Origin: Spirochaetota bacterium
GTDB taxonomy: Bacteria; Spirochaetota; UBA4802; JAFGJZ01
DNA length: 39,921 nt
Assembly: GCA_016934935.1 (NCBI GenBank)
Contig: JAFGRW010000063.1
Location: 1-39,921 of the forward strand
Direction: 5' to 3'
Part shown: positions 1-9,045 of the stretch, piece by piece
Layout: each line of letters starts with the position of its first letter
Position numbering within the stretch: the first letter of the stretch is position 1
The notes under the pieces: model-generated
What the model was told of the DNA's origin: nothing
Databases searched by the model: none
What the model saw: the letters and a program-made list of their open reading frames with translations, nothing else
Program-made: the position numbers and the translations under genes

Positions 1-1416
1 AGTATGAAAAAGGCATTTTGTGTCAGTTAGTTTTCTACTGTTGTCCTTAAGAGTTGATTTTGTTTTCCGTCTGCTGATAAAGTCTTCTGAAAACCAGATA
101 ATAAACGGTATCCGGTATGTGTATTTATTGAAATTGACATGAAACTTCAGTTTTTCGTCAGTATCAAAAAGGTTCTCTCCATGATCTGAAAAGAAAATCA
201 GGCTTGATGCAGTTCCGGTTTTTTTCAGCTCAGTTATTAAGTTATTAATTACATAATCTGTATACAAAACGGTGTTGTCGTATGAGTTAACTATCTCTTT
301 TCTGTTAGCGTATGTAATTCTGTTATAGCTGTCAGGTTTATACACGGAAAAACCTGAAGGATACCTTTCGTTATATATAAAATGTGAGCCGTACAAATGG
401 ATAATGATGAGTTTTTTGCGGCTTTTATCTTTCAATATTTTTTTAAAAAGAGGAACCACCTTGTCGTCCGGACCCATGGGTTTTCCGGTATTTATGAAAT
501 TGTCGCTCTCGTTTATATAATAATGTATCAGTGATATATCATGAGAATTATTATTCAAAAAATAGGTTGTATATCCAGCTTCTTTCATGGCCGTAATGAT
601 ACTTTTTTCGGTATAGAGCTTTTCGCTATAATTTTTATAAGGTATTCTGTTTAAAGCATAGGGAACGCTTTGAGCTGTAAGAATAAACGGAGTATAAGCA
701 GTAAATTTGTATAAATTATCATGCATTTCAAGCAAAGGATTCGTTTTTCTTTTATAACCATAAAGACTGTAGTTTTGCGCCCTGCTGCTTTCTCCAATAA
801 CAATTACAATTGTATCATTATCAACCCTGCTCCTGGTAAACCCGAAGCTGAAATTTCTTACAGTTTCTTCAAAATTCAATCTTTTCTGATTGTTAAGTTT
901 GGCTTTGTAATAACGACTATAGATCAGGGATAAATAACTGCTTTTATATCCGCCTGTTGCAATCAATACAACGATTAATAGAGTTATAGCCGAAATAAAA
1001 ACTGGAAGAACCGGTTTTAAATTTTTTGTTTTCAAAATATCAGTTGATTTGAAGAGGCAATATGTGAGTGAAACATACACCAGGAGCAGAATAAAAAGAT
1101 AATAATAATTTTTACTAATGATTATCAGCTCTTCATTATTTACATTAAAAACGAAATCAAAAATGGAAGTACTGATTGCTTTTTTTTCTATTAAGAAATA
1201 ATAGATCAGTTGTAAAGAATTTATAACAAATAGGGGAAACGAGATACTCAAAAAATAAAATTTCTTTAAATAAAGAAATAGAAACATAATACAAGTAAAA
1301 AGTAACAGGGAAAACACTTTGTTACTATCTAAAATAGATGGTAAAACAAGAATAGCAAGGTATTGTAAACTAATAAGTTGTCTTATGCTTTCTAATAGGG
1401 TTTTATTTATTTTCAT
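1..1416 (-). CDS. Phosphoethanolamine transferase-like sulfatase-fold membrane enzyme (3' end outside window)
   Basis: Reading the minus strand from ATG at 1416 gives 472 codons with no stop up to the window edge, so the C-terminus is missing. The N-terminal 170 residues hold about four to five hydrophobic segments. A periplasmic alkaline-phosphatase-fold domain follows: IGESSR (E209), a nucleophile-type Thr in LTAQSVPYA (T247), IIHLYGSHF, SDHGE (D411, H412) and a later His (H426) before IPFIIWFS. These match the metal ligands and acceptor Thr of the EptA/MCR family, which moves phosphoethanolamine from phosphatidylethanolamine to lipid A or other surface sugars. Family membership is clear but the exact acceptor is inferred. 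No strong ribosome site precedes the ATG. The next gene upstream, at 1595, is on the same strand about 180 bp away. Confidence 0.85.
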   Translation of the reverse strand, partial: MKINKTLLESIRQLISLQYLAILVLPSILDSNKVFSLLLFTCIMFLFLYLKKFYFLSISFPLFVINSLQLIYYFLIEKKAISTSIFDFVFNVNNEELIIISKNYYYLFILLLVYVSLTYCLFKSTDILKTKNLKPVLPVFISAITLLIVVLIATGGYKSSYLSLIYSRYYKAKLNNQKRLNFEETVRNFSFGFTRSRVDNDTIVIVIGESSRAQNYSLYGYKRKTNPLLEMHDNLYKFTAYTPFILTAQSVPYALNRIPYKNYSEKLYTEKSIITAMKEAGYTTYFLNNNSHDISLIHYYINESDNFINTGKPMGPDDKVVPLFKKILKDKSRKKLIIIHLYGSHFIYNERYPSGFSVYKPDSYNRITYANRKEIVNSYDNTVLYTDYVINNLITELKKTGTASSLIFFSDHGENLFDTDEKLKFHVNFNKYTYRIPFIIWFSEDFISRRKTKSTLKDNSRKLTDTKCLFHT

Positions 1417-1594
1417 CAAGCCAGATCCCTGGGCAAAACAATATTATTTTATTAGGGTTAGATAAATTTATCATCTTATTTGTCTATCCGCTTAAACTGA
1501 TATTGTAATAGTCACGATAGTGCATGCATCGGAATTGCTGTAAGCCGATTTTGATAAAAGGTAATTTTATTACCGGCAAAGTCTTGTGAACCTG

Positions 1595-2788
1595 TTACCT
1601 GCTTTTCAGATAAACATTATCATACCAGTCACTAACCAGTTCGGCAAGATATGGGGGCCGCCCCAGACGGTTTTTCATAACGGTGGCATGGGTTACAAAT
1701 AGGTCGATATACAGTTTTCGCCACTCTTTTTTGCCACTGTTGGAAGGCGGATTAAATTCGGGACGAAAGGTCTGAATATTACTGTTAATCATAAAGCGGT
1801 TCCGTTCATCAGACGCGGTTCTCCTTATTTTGTGAATATATTCGGCAATTATCTGAAAAGGAACCATGAAAAAATGTTTCTTGCGATAGTGTTTGATAAA
1901 AATGGCATAAATATCTTCCAGGGTAAACTGGTCCGGGTTTTCATACCTGTTCCATATATTAATCAATTCCATCGCCACATCGGTGTCACCCCAACGGGGA
2001 AATAGATAGTGCAGGGATCGCCTTTTAACAAAATCCATTATGTATTTGTATGTCGAGTAGTACCAGAATCGATCCATCACATCCTGCTGCTCGATATTTT
2101 CCGGCAAGCTTTCATTATCAGGCAAAAATCTTTTAAAATCTTCTTTAACCCATGAATGATTCTTATGCCGATGAACCCATGATGGGCTCCATTTTCTTAT
2201 CTCATTTTCAAGAATATTCCAGCTATTGTTGCGTCTAATATCAAATTTAGCGTGGTGAACATTATCCAGAAACTTTGTCTTCCTGTTAAAATTAACAAGT
2301 TTTCTGAAATAGGGAAGGTCTTTGCGGCTGAAGCAGCAGCTAAGACAATAGGGGGTCGAAAGCCTTGTGACCCTGGCGCGAATAAATTTTCGCCCAAGGC
2401 TGAGTGCAGTCGAAACCCGGTGGTGTCCATCGCGTATAAAATAGACATTACCGTATTCAAAAACATTGACCGGTTCTTCAAGCAGGCCCTTGTTCATACG
2501 CATCCAGACATTTATCCACCTTTCGCTCATATCAATACGAATAGGAAGGAAGCCCTCGGCAAAATCATTTTTACGGTTTTCGCTGCCAACTATCATGTTT
2601 AACCGTATATCTTCTTCGCCAGATAAAGATTGTCCGGAGGCTGCGGCGATTTCGGTCAATTCATGCAGGGTTAAAAGCGAGCGGTCACCGATAAAGGGAC
2701 GCATATACCAGGCTAACAGCCTTTTGCCCTTTGCCTGAACTTCGCTAAAAAAAGCAGCACCCATGGCACGCAAGTTGGCATCGCTCAT
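1595..2788 (-). CDS. ParB/Srx-fold (ParB-like nuclease domain) protein
   Basis: About 397 residues from ATG at 2788, which has GGGGA ten bases upstream. A TTG five codons earlier (2803) would be the longest start and looks less likely. The recognisable part is near residues 110-145: FEYGNVYFIRDGHHRVSTALSLG, whose DGHHR (about 120-124) is the hallmark of the ParB N-terminal/sulfiredoxin fold. In ParB this fold binds and hydrolyses CTP; in other members it binds ATP or acts as a nuclease. No ParB-type HTH or ParA partner is visible, and the remaining 250 basic, aromatic-rich residues match nothing I recognise, so plasmid partition is unlikely. It lies upstream of the phosphoethanolamine transferase on the same strand and is divergent from the sensor operon at 3125. 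Confidence 0.6.
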   Translation of the reverse strand: MSDANLRAMGAAFFSEVQAKGKRLLAWYMRPFIGDRSLLTLHELTEIAAASGQSLSGEEDIRLNMIVGSENRKNDFAEGFLPIRIDMSERWINVWMRMNKGLLEEPVNVFEYGNVYFIRDGHHRVSTALSLGRKFIRARVTRLSTPYCLSCCFSRKDLPYFRKLVNFNRKTKFLDNVHHAKFDIRRNNSWNILENEIRKWSPSWVHRHKNHSWVKEDFKRFLPDNESLPENIEQQDVMDRFWYYSTYKYIMDFVKRRSLHYLFPRWGDTDVAMELINIWNRYENPDQFTLEDIYAIFIKHYRKKHFFMVPFQIIAEYIHKIRRTASDERNRFMINSNIQTFRPEFNPPSNSGKKEWRKLYIDLFVTHATVMKNRLGRPPYLAELVSDWYDNVYLKSR

Positions 2789-2858
2789 AATTATCCCCGG
2801 CAATAGTGTCGTCTGTTTACTTTATTAAGCCTTGCTGCGTAAACAGATGAAAAAGTGA

Positions 2859-2878
2859 ATCAGGCATGCATGCCTGAT
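2859..2878. promoter_or_regulatory. 20-bp perfect palindrome in a divergent intergenic region
   Basis: ATCAGGCATGCATGCCTGAT is a perfect 20-base palindrome. It lies 70 bp upstream of the ParB-like gene start and about 185 bp upstream of the promoter of the sensor operon. The site could be a dimeric repressor operator or a short cruciform. It is not followed by a T-tract in a useful place and lies between divergent starts, so it is not a terminator. The function is inferred from symmetry and position only. Confidence 0.4.
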
Positions 2879-2949
2879 GACAAAATAAGGCTGGAAGTTG
2901 TCAATTGTCAAGTTTTTGTCTGTTGTTACGGTAAAAGATTAACTGTTGT

Positions 2950-3022
2950 GAACTTCGAAAAATTATCATTTCCGGAATGAATATAAGTTTTAAGTATATT
3001 AAATGGAATTTTTTGCAGGTTT
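2950..3022 (+). repeat. Dispersed palindromic element, copy 1 (degenerate)
   Basis: Starts with GAACTTCGAAAAATTA and ends with GGAATTTTTTGCAGG about 73 bp later. The two ends are imperfect inverted repeats. The same layout, with near-identical ends and almost the same length, recurs at 39837-39914 and, more diverged and inverted, at 34170-34249. This copy lies just upstream of the promoter at 3062. Its inner hairpin is degraded compared with the copy at 39837. Confidence 0.5.
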
Positions 3023-3061
3023 TTGTTTATAAATTAATTATCAGAAGATACCTATAACTAT

Positions 3062-3090
3062 TTGACATTCATCTTGAAAATAAATATAAT
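3062..3090 (+). promoter_or_regulatory. Consensus sigma-70 promoter of the sensor operon
   Basis: TTGACA at 3062-3067 and TATAAT at 3085-3090 are separated by exactly 17 bases, a perfect match to the housekeeping sigma-70 consensus. Transcription would start near 3097, giving a leader of about 28 bases before the ATG at 3125. A perfect promoter suggests strong expression unless it is repressed; the palindrome at 2859 and the repeat at 2950 are just upstream. Confidence 0.75.
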
Positions 3091-3124
3091 TAGAACATAA
3101 TCTTCTATACTCCGGTAGGCAATC

Positions 3125-6100
3125 ATGGACAGAAAAGGAATCAATTTTATTTTACTTTCCGGAGGTTTAATTGTAGCTATTTTAATCTCCTATATTTTGC
3201 GATGGCACATTTTTGATCTTCCCTTCGCTTCAACCCAACAGTTTAACTATCCTTCATACGCTATTACAGATAACGACAGTAATATTTATGTAATCGATAC
3301 ATCTTTGCGGCGTGTAGTCAAGCTTGATAGCCGGGGGCAGCTTCTTTTTGTTATAGAAGGAGGTCAGCGTGAAGAGGGAACGTTTTTTTACGCCGCGGAT
3401 CTTGCGGTTGATAACGAGGGAAACCTTTATGTCTTAAACTGGCTTCACGACGAAGGCGGTTTTCATGTCGAAAAAGAGGAGATTCTTCAGTATTCATCTG
3501 ACGGGCAATTCAGGCAAATTATCTACTCCAGGCCTTATGAGAAGAGAACCTCTACGAGGGTGCAGCGCGGTCAGTTAAACGCTTTATCTTTTATTGAAGA
3601 CAAAATAAACTGGTTTGATATTGCATCTGATTCGTTGACCCGGTTTACCTACGATGGCAAAACTGGTTCTGTCAAAGAAGCAGCATCCCTCTCTTATCCG
3701 GAAGCCAATATATTTGTTGCCGATGTAGCTGTGGTATCCGCTGCTAAATGGGCGGTTGTTAACAAAAAGGGACAAATTACGTTACATGATCTGACCGATA
3801 ATTCGTCAGTTGGTCTTTACAACGCTGACGATAATTTGTCCAAAGATATTTCTGTCCCATTAATGGTCGAAGCTGACGCGGGTGGAGGCCTCTACTATTC
3901 AGACATTGGAACAGGGACAATTCAGGGGCTTGGTGATAAAGAAAGTTATATCTTTTCGGATGAATCTCTTAAAAAAGCCGGATTTGATGTTCAGGATATG
4001 GTCTATTACCGGTTTGATATCAATGGTGATGTTTTAACAACATTTAACGATTATGGTGTTGTTCAAACCGATTTAAACGGAACACTTCTTAAATATTATG
4101 AAAGCATACAGATTCCCTTTAGCGAACTTGCTTTGAAATTATTCTCTTTTATTATGTTGGCTGCCGTTATTCTGATCCTCGTTTTGATTCTCCGGCATAT
4201 CTATTTATATATGTTTCAACGAACTATTCCGCCGGTTCTTATTAATGCCTTGTCAATACTATTTGTTATTGGTGTAACGACCCTGCTTGTTGTCACCGTT
4301 GTGTTAAAGAACTTTGCTGCCCGATACACAAACTCCCTTTTAGAAAAAACTCAGCAGATGGCGCAGCTTATACCGCAGACAGTCGATGGTGATCTTTTTA
4401 ATCAGATACAGTCTCGTGATGACTATATGGGCGACGCTTACAGAAAGGTTCGTGCTTCATTACATGCCGCGCTTAATGAAAACAAAGATCCATGGAACGA
4501 CCGGTACTATTTTGTCCTGTACAGCGTTATTGACGAAAAACTGTACGGAATGATGTATTTGAATGACCGTATCTCGATGTATCATCCTTTTAATTATTAC
4601 GAAGAAACGGATGGTGCGTATCGTCTTGCCAATAGCGGTGAAATATCGGCCGAAACTGATACTGATAGCTGGGGTACCTGGATATACGCAGTTTCACCAA
4701 TTCGCGATTCTAAAGGTAAAGTGGTAGCTCTACTGGAAGTCGGTACCGATTTTTACAGTTACGAAGTCGAAAACCGTAAACTATTTAAAAATCTTATTCT
4801 TGATGTCGGAACTCTCGTTATAGTATTTGTACTTATTCTTATCGAGTTTGTCTTCTATCTTGATCTTAAAAGAAAACAACGTATTGTATCGCTATTGCCG
4901 CATGGCGAGAGACGAAGGGCAGACAGGCGTCAATCTTCCGCGGAGGCAATGGCCATACAGACTGCTACGAGCTATTCCGCGGCCTATTTTGTGCGCCCTG
5001 TTAACTTTTTGATAACGCTTGCCATATCTATGTCGGTAGCGTTTGTGCCGGTTATGATGCGGTCACTGTATCAACCGGTATTCAACCTGTCAGAGGACAT
5101 TATAATAGCATTGCCAATATCGCTTGAAATGCTCTTCTTTGCTGTGGGTCTGATAACAGGCGGCTCGCTTTCTTCACGGGGAAGGTGGAAGCATGCGCAG
5201 GTAGCGGGCATAATGATGGCCGCTGGAGGTTTGTTGCTTTCGGCTCTTTCCGTTAATATGTATATCTTCTTTGTTGCTAGATCTTTCGTAGGTTTTGGAA
5301 GCGGATTAATACTTATCAGTTTGCGTTCCATAGTCAGCAGCGAAAAAGACAGCGTTTTAAAATCGCACGCCTATGCTCATTTTTACGCTGGGTCAATGGC
5401 TGGCCTTAACGTAGGTGTTTTTTTTGGAGCCTTTCTTGCCGATCAAATTGGTTTTTATGATGTCTTTTATGTTGCATTCGCGCTTGCGATCATCAGTGGT
5501 TTATTGATGGTTCAACTGCTTTTCGGTATAAAAATTGCACCTAAAAAAATAACTCTAAAGCCTGTTGGGGTATTCCGCTTTATTATTGAACCCAAGGTTA
5601 TTCTTTTTTTCCTTTTTGTAATATTACCTACATATACAGCCGGAATGTTCCTGGTATACTATTTTCCTCTTTTTGCTACCGAAAAAGGGCTTTCAGTATC
5701 AGATGTGGGTCGTTTCTTTATTGTTAACGGGCTTTTTGTTATCTATCTTGGGCCGACATTATCAAGATTATTCAAACGTCATTTAAGTGACAGAGTGTCC
5801 CTTCTTGCCGGTTCTGCCGGTTGGGCTATTGCCATGGCCTTTTTCGCGCTTACAGGAAATATTGCCGGGGCTGTCGCGACCGTAATAGTAATGGGTATTG
5901 TCGAGGGCTTTGCCGTCACGGCGCAAAATGATTACTATCTGAATATTGGTCTTGTTAAAAAAATAGGAGAAGAGAGGGCGGTTGCATATTTCGAAGTTGC
6001 CGCGAAAATTGCGGAGATGGCAGCTCCTATTCTTTTTGGTGCGATTTTAATACTGGGGCCGTTAACAGGTATCGGAATGTTCTCTGTTTTACTCGTTGTA

Positions 6101-6172
6101 ATGACACTCGTTTATATCCCGATTTCGGCGGTTGGTCAAAGCAAGGATAAGTCCGGCGGAGAAACAAAATGA
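3125..6172 (+). CDS. Beta-propeller / Cache-like sensor fused to an MFS transporter
   Basis: 1015 residues. TM1 (about 8-25) leads into an extracytoplasmic region (35-330) with NHL/propeller-type repeats such as SNIYVIDTSLRRVVKLDSRG and GNLYVLNW. TM2 is at about 339-360 and TM3 at 375-396. A second outer domain (400-555) ends in WGTWIYAVSPIRDSKGKVVALLEVG, typical of Cache/PDC sensors. TM4 (558-581) is followed by a charged cytoplasmic linker and a full 12-TM MFS carrier (622-1002). The carrier has a motif-A-like loop, GGSLSSRGRWK, after its second helix. Residues 1-580 are paralogous to the next gene, which replaces the MFS part with HAMP-cyclase. The stop overlaps the next start as ATGA, so the two are translationally coupled. 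The transported substrate is unknown; ligand-gated or ligand-reporting transport is an inference. Confidence 0.85.
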   Translation: MDRKGINFILLSGGLIVAILISYILRWHIFDLPFASTQQFNYPSYAITDNDSNIYVIDTSLRRVVKLDSRGQLLFVIEGGQREEGTFFYAADLAVDNEGNLYVLNWLHDEGGFHVEKEEILQYSSDGQFRQIIYSRPYEKRTSTRVQRGQLNALSFIEDKINWFDIASDSLTRFTYDGKTGSVKEAASLSYPEANIFVADVAVVSAAKWAVVNKKGQITLHDLTDNSSVGLYNADDNLSKDISVPLMVEADAGGGLYYSDIGTGTIQGLGDKESYIFSDESLKKAGFDVQDMVYYRFDINGDVLTTFNDYGVVQTDLNGTLLKYYESIQIPFSELALKLFSFIMLAAVILILVLILRHIYLYMFQRTIPPVLINALSILFVIGVTTLLVVTVVLKNFAARYTNSLLEKTQQMAQLIPQTVDGDLFNQIQSRDDYMGDAYRKVRASLHAALNENKDPWNDRYYFVLYSVIDEKLYGMMYLNDRISMYHPFNYYEETDGAYRLANSGEISAETDTDSWGTWIYAVSPIRDSKGKVVALLEVGTDFYSYEVENRKLFKNLILDVGTLVIVFVLILIEFVFYLDLKRKQRIVSLLPHGERRRADRRQSSAEAMAIQTATSYSAAYFVRPVNFLITLAISMSVAFVPVMMRSLYQPVFNLSEDIIIALPISLEMLFFAVGLITGGSLSSRGRWKHAQVAGIMMAAGGLLLSALSVNMYIFFVARSFVGFGSGLILISLRSIVSSEKDSVLKSHAYAHFYAGSMAGLNVGVFFGAFLADQIGFYDVFYVAFALAIISGLLMVQLLFGIKIAPKKITLKPVGVFRFIIEPKVILFFLFVILPTYTAGMFLVYYFPLFATEKGLSVSDVGRFFIVNGLFVIYLGPTLSRLFKRHLSDRVSLLAGSAGWAIAMAFFALTGNIAGAVATVIVMGIVEGFAVTAQNDYYLNIGLVKKIGEERAVAYFEVAAKIAEMAAPILFGAILILGPLTGIGMFSVLLVVMTLVYIPISAVGQSKDKSGGETK

Positions 6173-9036
6173 GAAAGCCATTACGCGTTATTTTAATATT
6201 ACTAGCTTCTTTAAGCGTTGTTCTGTTTCTCTTAATATATCAGGCCGACCAGATTATAACCCGTCCTCTGGATAAAACAGAAGAGATAAAATATCCTTCT
6301 TATGTAATAGCGGACTCGTTAGGAGATATATATTGTATTGACGACTCACTTCGCCGAATAATCAAAACCAACCGTAATGGTGAAATCAGCTATATTATTA
6401 ACGGGGGCTCAAGAAACGATAACTCTTTTTACAATGCCGTCGCGCTTATTACTGATAACAAACAAAATCTTTATGTTTTAACAAGAACCCTTGATGACCA
6501 GGGATTTTACGTTACCCGCGAAAGGCTTATAAAATATAATGCTTTGGGTGAATTTGATTCAGTTATTTTTGAAACAGATTACTCATCAGTTGAGCGCGTG
6601 TCACAGCTGGTACAACGTGGAAGACTTACCGGGCTTGGATCCTTTGATGAAAAAATCAGATGGTTCGAAATAGAGGCTCATTCTGTTAATCAGTATCAGT
6701 ATGACTCAGACACAGGTGAACTGGATTTTTCAAGAATTATGGCTTTCAAAAACGCGCAAATATTTATTTCTTATATAACAAGACTTAAAAGCGGTGAATA
6801 TGTTTATAGTACCAAAAAAGGTCACATTGCCGTGCATGATGAAAGTAAAAAAAATCAGGATGACCGTTTTGCATTCGTACGCTCGGCTGAACTAAAGGGT
6901 GCTGTGTCAAAAGAAGATATACTTATAAACAGTGCCGGCGATCCGGTTATTTACAGTGGAGATAACCATATAGCTGGTGGTATGCCGTCGGTGCCCTGGT
7001 ACGTTACAGCAGGTGACAATAATAAAATATACTATTCTGATCTTACAACTGGTTCCGTTTCCCGATTATCATACGATGGAACTGTTAAAGAAATATTGAC
7101 TAATGATCTTCTTAAAAACGAGGGTGTTCCCGACGCTGAGTCAATTGTATATACATTTTATGTCGATAATAGCGGAACTGTTTATACGGCATTAAAAAAC
7201 AGTATAGTTGCGATCTCGCCCAACGGCAAAACCGATGTTGTTTTGCAGTCTCTGAAGCGTCCTTCGCAAGCAGTAATAAGTTCATCTGTTTTTCAGTTGC
7301 TGTTTCTTGCGGCAATTCTTGTCTCAATAGTATTTATTATAAGGTTTTATACAGTAGTCATGAATCGCCGTGTATCTATTATATTAAAGCAGATAGGAAT
7401 ATTTATTCCTTTAACTGTGATAGCTCTATTAATAACAGCTAAAACCGTTTTTGATAATATGTCCGAGCGCTACCAGCAGGAGTTGACAAATCGCTTGTCG
7501 TTAATGGTGCAACTGATGACACAGGCGGTAGATACCCGGTATTTTAATGATATAAATAATCAGAGTGATTTTATGAACGATGCGTACTCTCAGGTTAGAG
7601 AGCGTTTTCACTCATTATTAAATGAAAACAGGGATGAATGGAATAATGGGTACTATTTTGCCTTGCATCGCGTAGTAAAGGGGCGCATCTATTCAATGAT
7701 GTTTCTTAACGATGGTATTTCGATGTTTCATCCTTTTGATTATCTCAATGAACCGGGTGGTGTTTATATAAGGGCTCTTCGTGGCGAGATAGCGGCCGAA
7801 AAGGCTGCCGATGCCTGGGGGCTCTGGATGGACGCCGTAGGCCCGATATATTCCGATGAAGGTTCTGTTGTCGCGCTTTTAGAAGTTGGTAAAGACTATA
7901 CAAATTATGCTCAGGAGAACGCGCGTCTGTTTCGACGTGTGTTAATCAATGTCATGATTATAAGCATAATTTTTATGATGCTCTTCGCGACTCTATTCTA
8001 TTTAATGCTTACTTCAATAAGAAATTTACGTAATGGTGCAACCATGATTGCAGAGGGCAAACTGGAAATTGATATCAAGGCAAAGGGAAACGATGAAGTT
8101 GCTGATTTAACAATTAGTTTTAACAATATGGCCAGAGCGATAAAAAAACATGTATCCGAGATTGTCGCGCTTAATACTGCCTATTTCCGTTTTGTACCCG
8201 AGCAGTTTTTAACATTTTTAAATAAAGAAAGCGTTATTGATGTTAAACTTGGTGATCAGATTCAGGCCGAGATGTCGGTCATGTTTACAGACATTCGCTC
8301 ATTTACCCAAATGTCAGAGAAGATGAGCCCCAAAGAAAACTTCGATTTTCTTAACACATATCTCAGTGTTGTGGGGCCGGTAGTCCGTGAAAACAATGGA
8401 TTTATTGATAAGTATATCGGTGACGCGATCATGGCTCTTTTTCCGCAATCAGCTGATGATGCCGTACAGACTGCTATAGGAATCTTAAAAAAACTTCATA
8501 GTTTTAATCGCGACCTGACGGGAGAAAAAAAAGAGCAAATTGCGGTAGGCTTTGGTATCCATACTGGTCTATTAATGCTTGGCATACTCGGTGAGGAGCA
8601 GCGGGTAGATTCGACAGTTATATCAGATAATGTTAATCTAGCTTCTCGTCTTGAAGGGCTTACCAAAAAGTTCGGTGCTTCCATAATAATCAGCGGGACA
8701 ACTTACCAGGCTTTGCAAAACAGAGAACTGGTATTGACACGATATCTGGGCCGAATACAAGTGAAAGGTAAAAACAGTGCGACAGACATATACGAGGTTC
8801 TTGACGGACTTACCGAAGAAGAGAAGGTTCTACGGATAAAGAATCGTGAACATCTGGAAACGGCTATTGAAGCAATTCTTGCAAAAGATCTGCTAGCGGC
8901 GCGAAAAAGCTTATCAATTGCATATAGAATAAATAAAGTAGATAAGGCAGTAATTTACTATCTGAAATTGGTTAAATCGTTTGAAAAAAATCCTGAACTG
9001 ATGAGCTCTTCAGGAATAATAATGAAAGATAAATAA
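6169..9036 (+). CDS. Beta-propeller / Cache-like sensor, HAMP, class III adenylyl cyclase
   Basis: 955 residues. The first 590 repeat the architecture of the preceding gene: TM1, a propeller-like outer domain (GDIYCIDDSLRRIIKTNRNG, QNLYVLTR), TM2 about 372-393, TM3 about 408-425, a Cache-like domain ending in ALLEVGKDY, and TM4 about 592-613. HAMP follows (612-665), then a cyclase domain. Catalytic residues are complete: metal-binding D708 in FTDIRSFT and D752 in YIGDAIM, adenine-selecting K748 with T816 in the second selector position, and transition-state N823 and R827 in VNLASRLE. The Lys points to ATP rather than GTP, so cAMP is the expected product. The roughly 80-residue tail after the cyclase is helical. 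It should act as a membrane homodimer, and heterodimers through the shared ectodomain are possible but unproven. Confidence 0.9.
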   Translation: MRKPLRVILILLASLSVVLFLLIYQADQIITRPLDKTEEIKYPSYVIADSLGDIYCIDDSLRRIIKTNRNGEISYIINGGSRNDNSFYNAVALITDNKQNLYVLTRTLDDQGFYVTRERLIKYNALGEFDSVIFETDYSSVERVSQLVQRGRLTGLGSFDEKIRWFEIEAHSVNQYQYDSDTGELDFSRIMAFKNAQIFISYITRLKSGEYVYSTKKGHIAVHDESKKNQDDRFAFVRSAELKGAVSKEDILINSAGDPVIYSGDNHIAGGMPSVPWYVTAGDNNKIYYSDLTTGSVSRLSYDGTVKEILTNDLLKNEGVPDAESIVYTFYVDNSGTVYTALKNSIVAISPNGKTDVVLQSLKRPSQAVISSSVFQLLFLAAILVSIVFIIRFYTVVMNRRVSIILKQIGIFIPLTVIALLITAKTVFDNMSERYQQELTNRLSLMVQLMTQAVDTRYFNDINNQSDFMNDAYSQVRERFHSLLNENRDEWNNGYYFALHRVVKGRIYSMMFLNDGISMFHPFDYLNEPGGVYIRALRGEIAAEKAADAWGLWMDAVGPIYSDEGSVVALLEVGKDYTNYAQENARLFRRVLINVMIISIIFMMLFATLFYLMLTSIRNLRNGATMIAEGKLEIDIKAKGNDEVADLTISFNNMARAIKKHVSEIVALNTAYFRFVPEQFLTFLNKESVIDVKLGDQIQAEMSVMFTDIRSFTQMSEKMSPKENFDFLNTYLSVVGPVVRENNGFIDKYIGDAIMALFPQSADDAVQTAIGILKKLHSFNRDLTGEKKEQIAVGFGIHTGLLMLGILGEEQRVDSTVISDNVNLASRLEGLTKKFGASIIISGTTYQALQNRELVLTRYLGRIQVKGKNSATDIYEVLDGLTEEEKVLRIKNREHLETAIEAILAKDLLAARKSLSIAYRINKVDKAVIYYLKLVKSFEKNPELMSSSGIIMKDK

Positions 9037-9045
9037 GAGAAAAAA

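Noticed and set aside
721..933. Plus-strand 70-codon open frame
   Set aside because: It is antisense to the phosphoethanolamine transferase, whose motifs (GESSR, DHGE) are unambiguous on the minus strand.
2197..2738. Several open frames on both strands over the ParB-like gene
   Set aside because: They are shadows of the 397-residue gene, with no ribosome sites or recognisable families.
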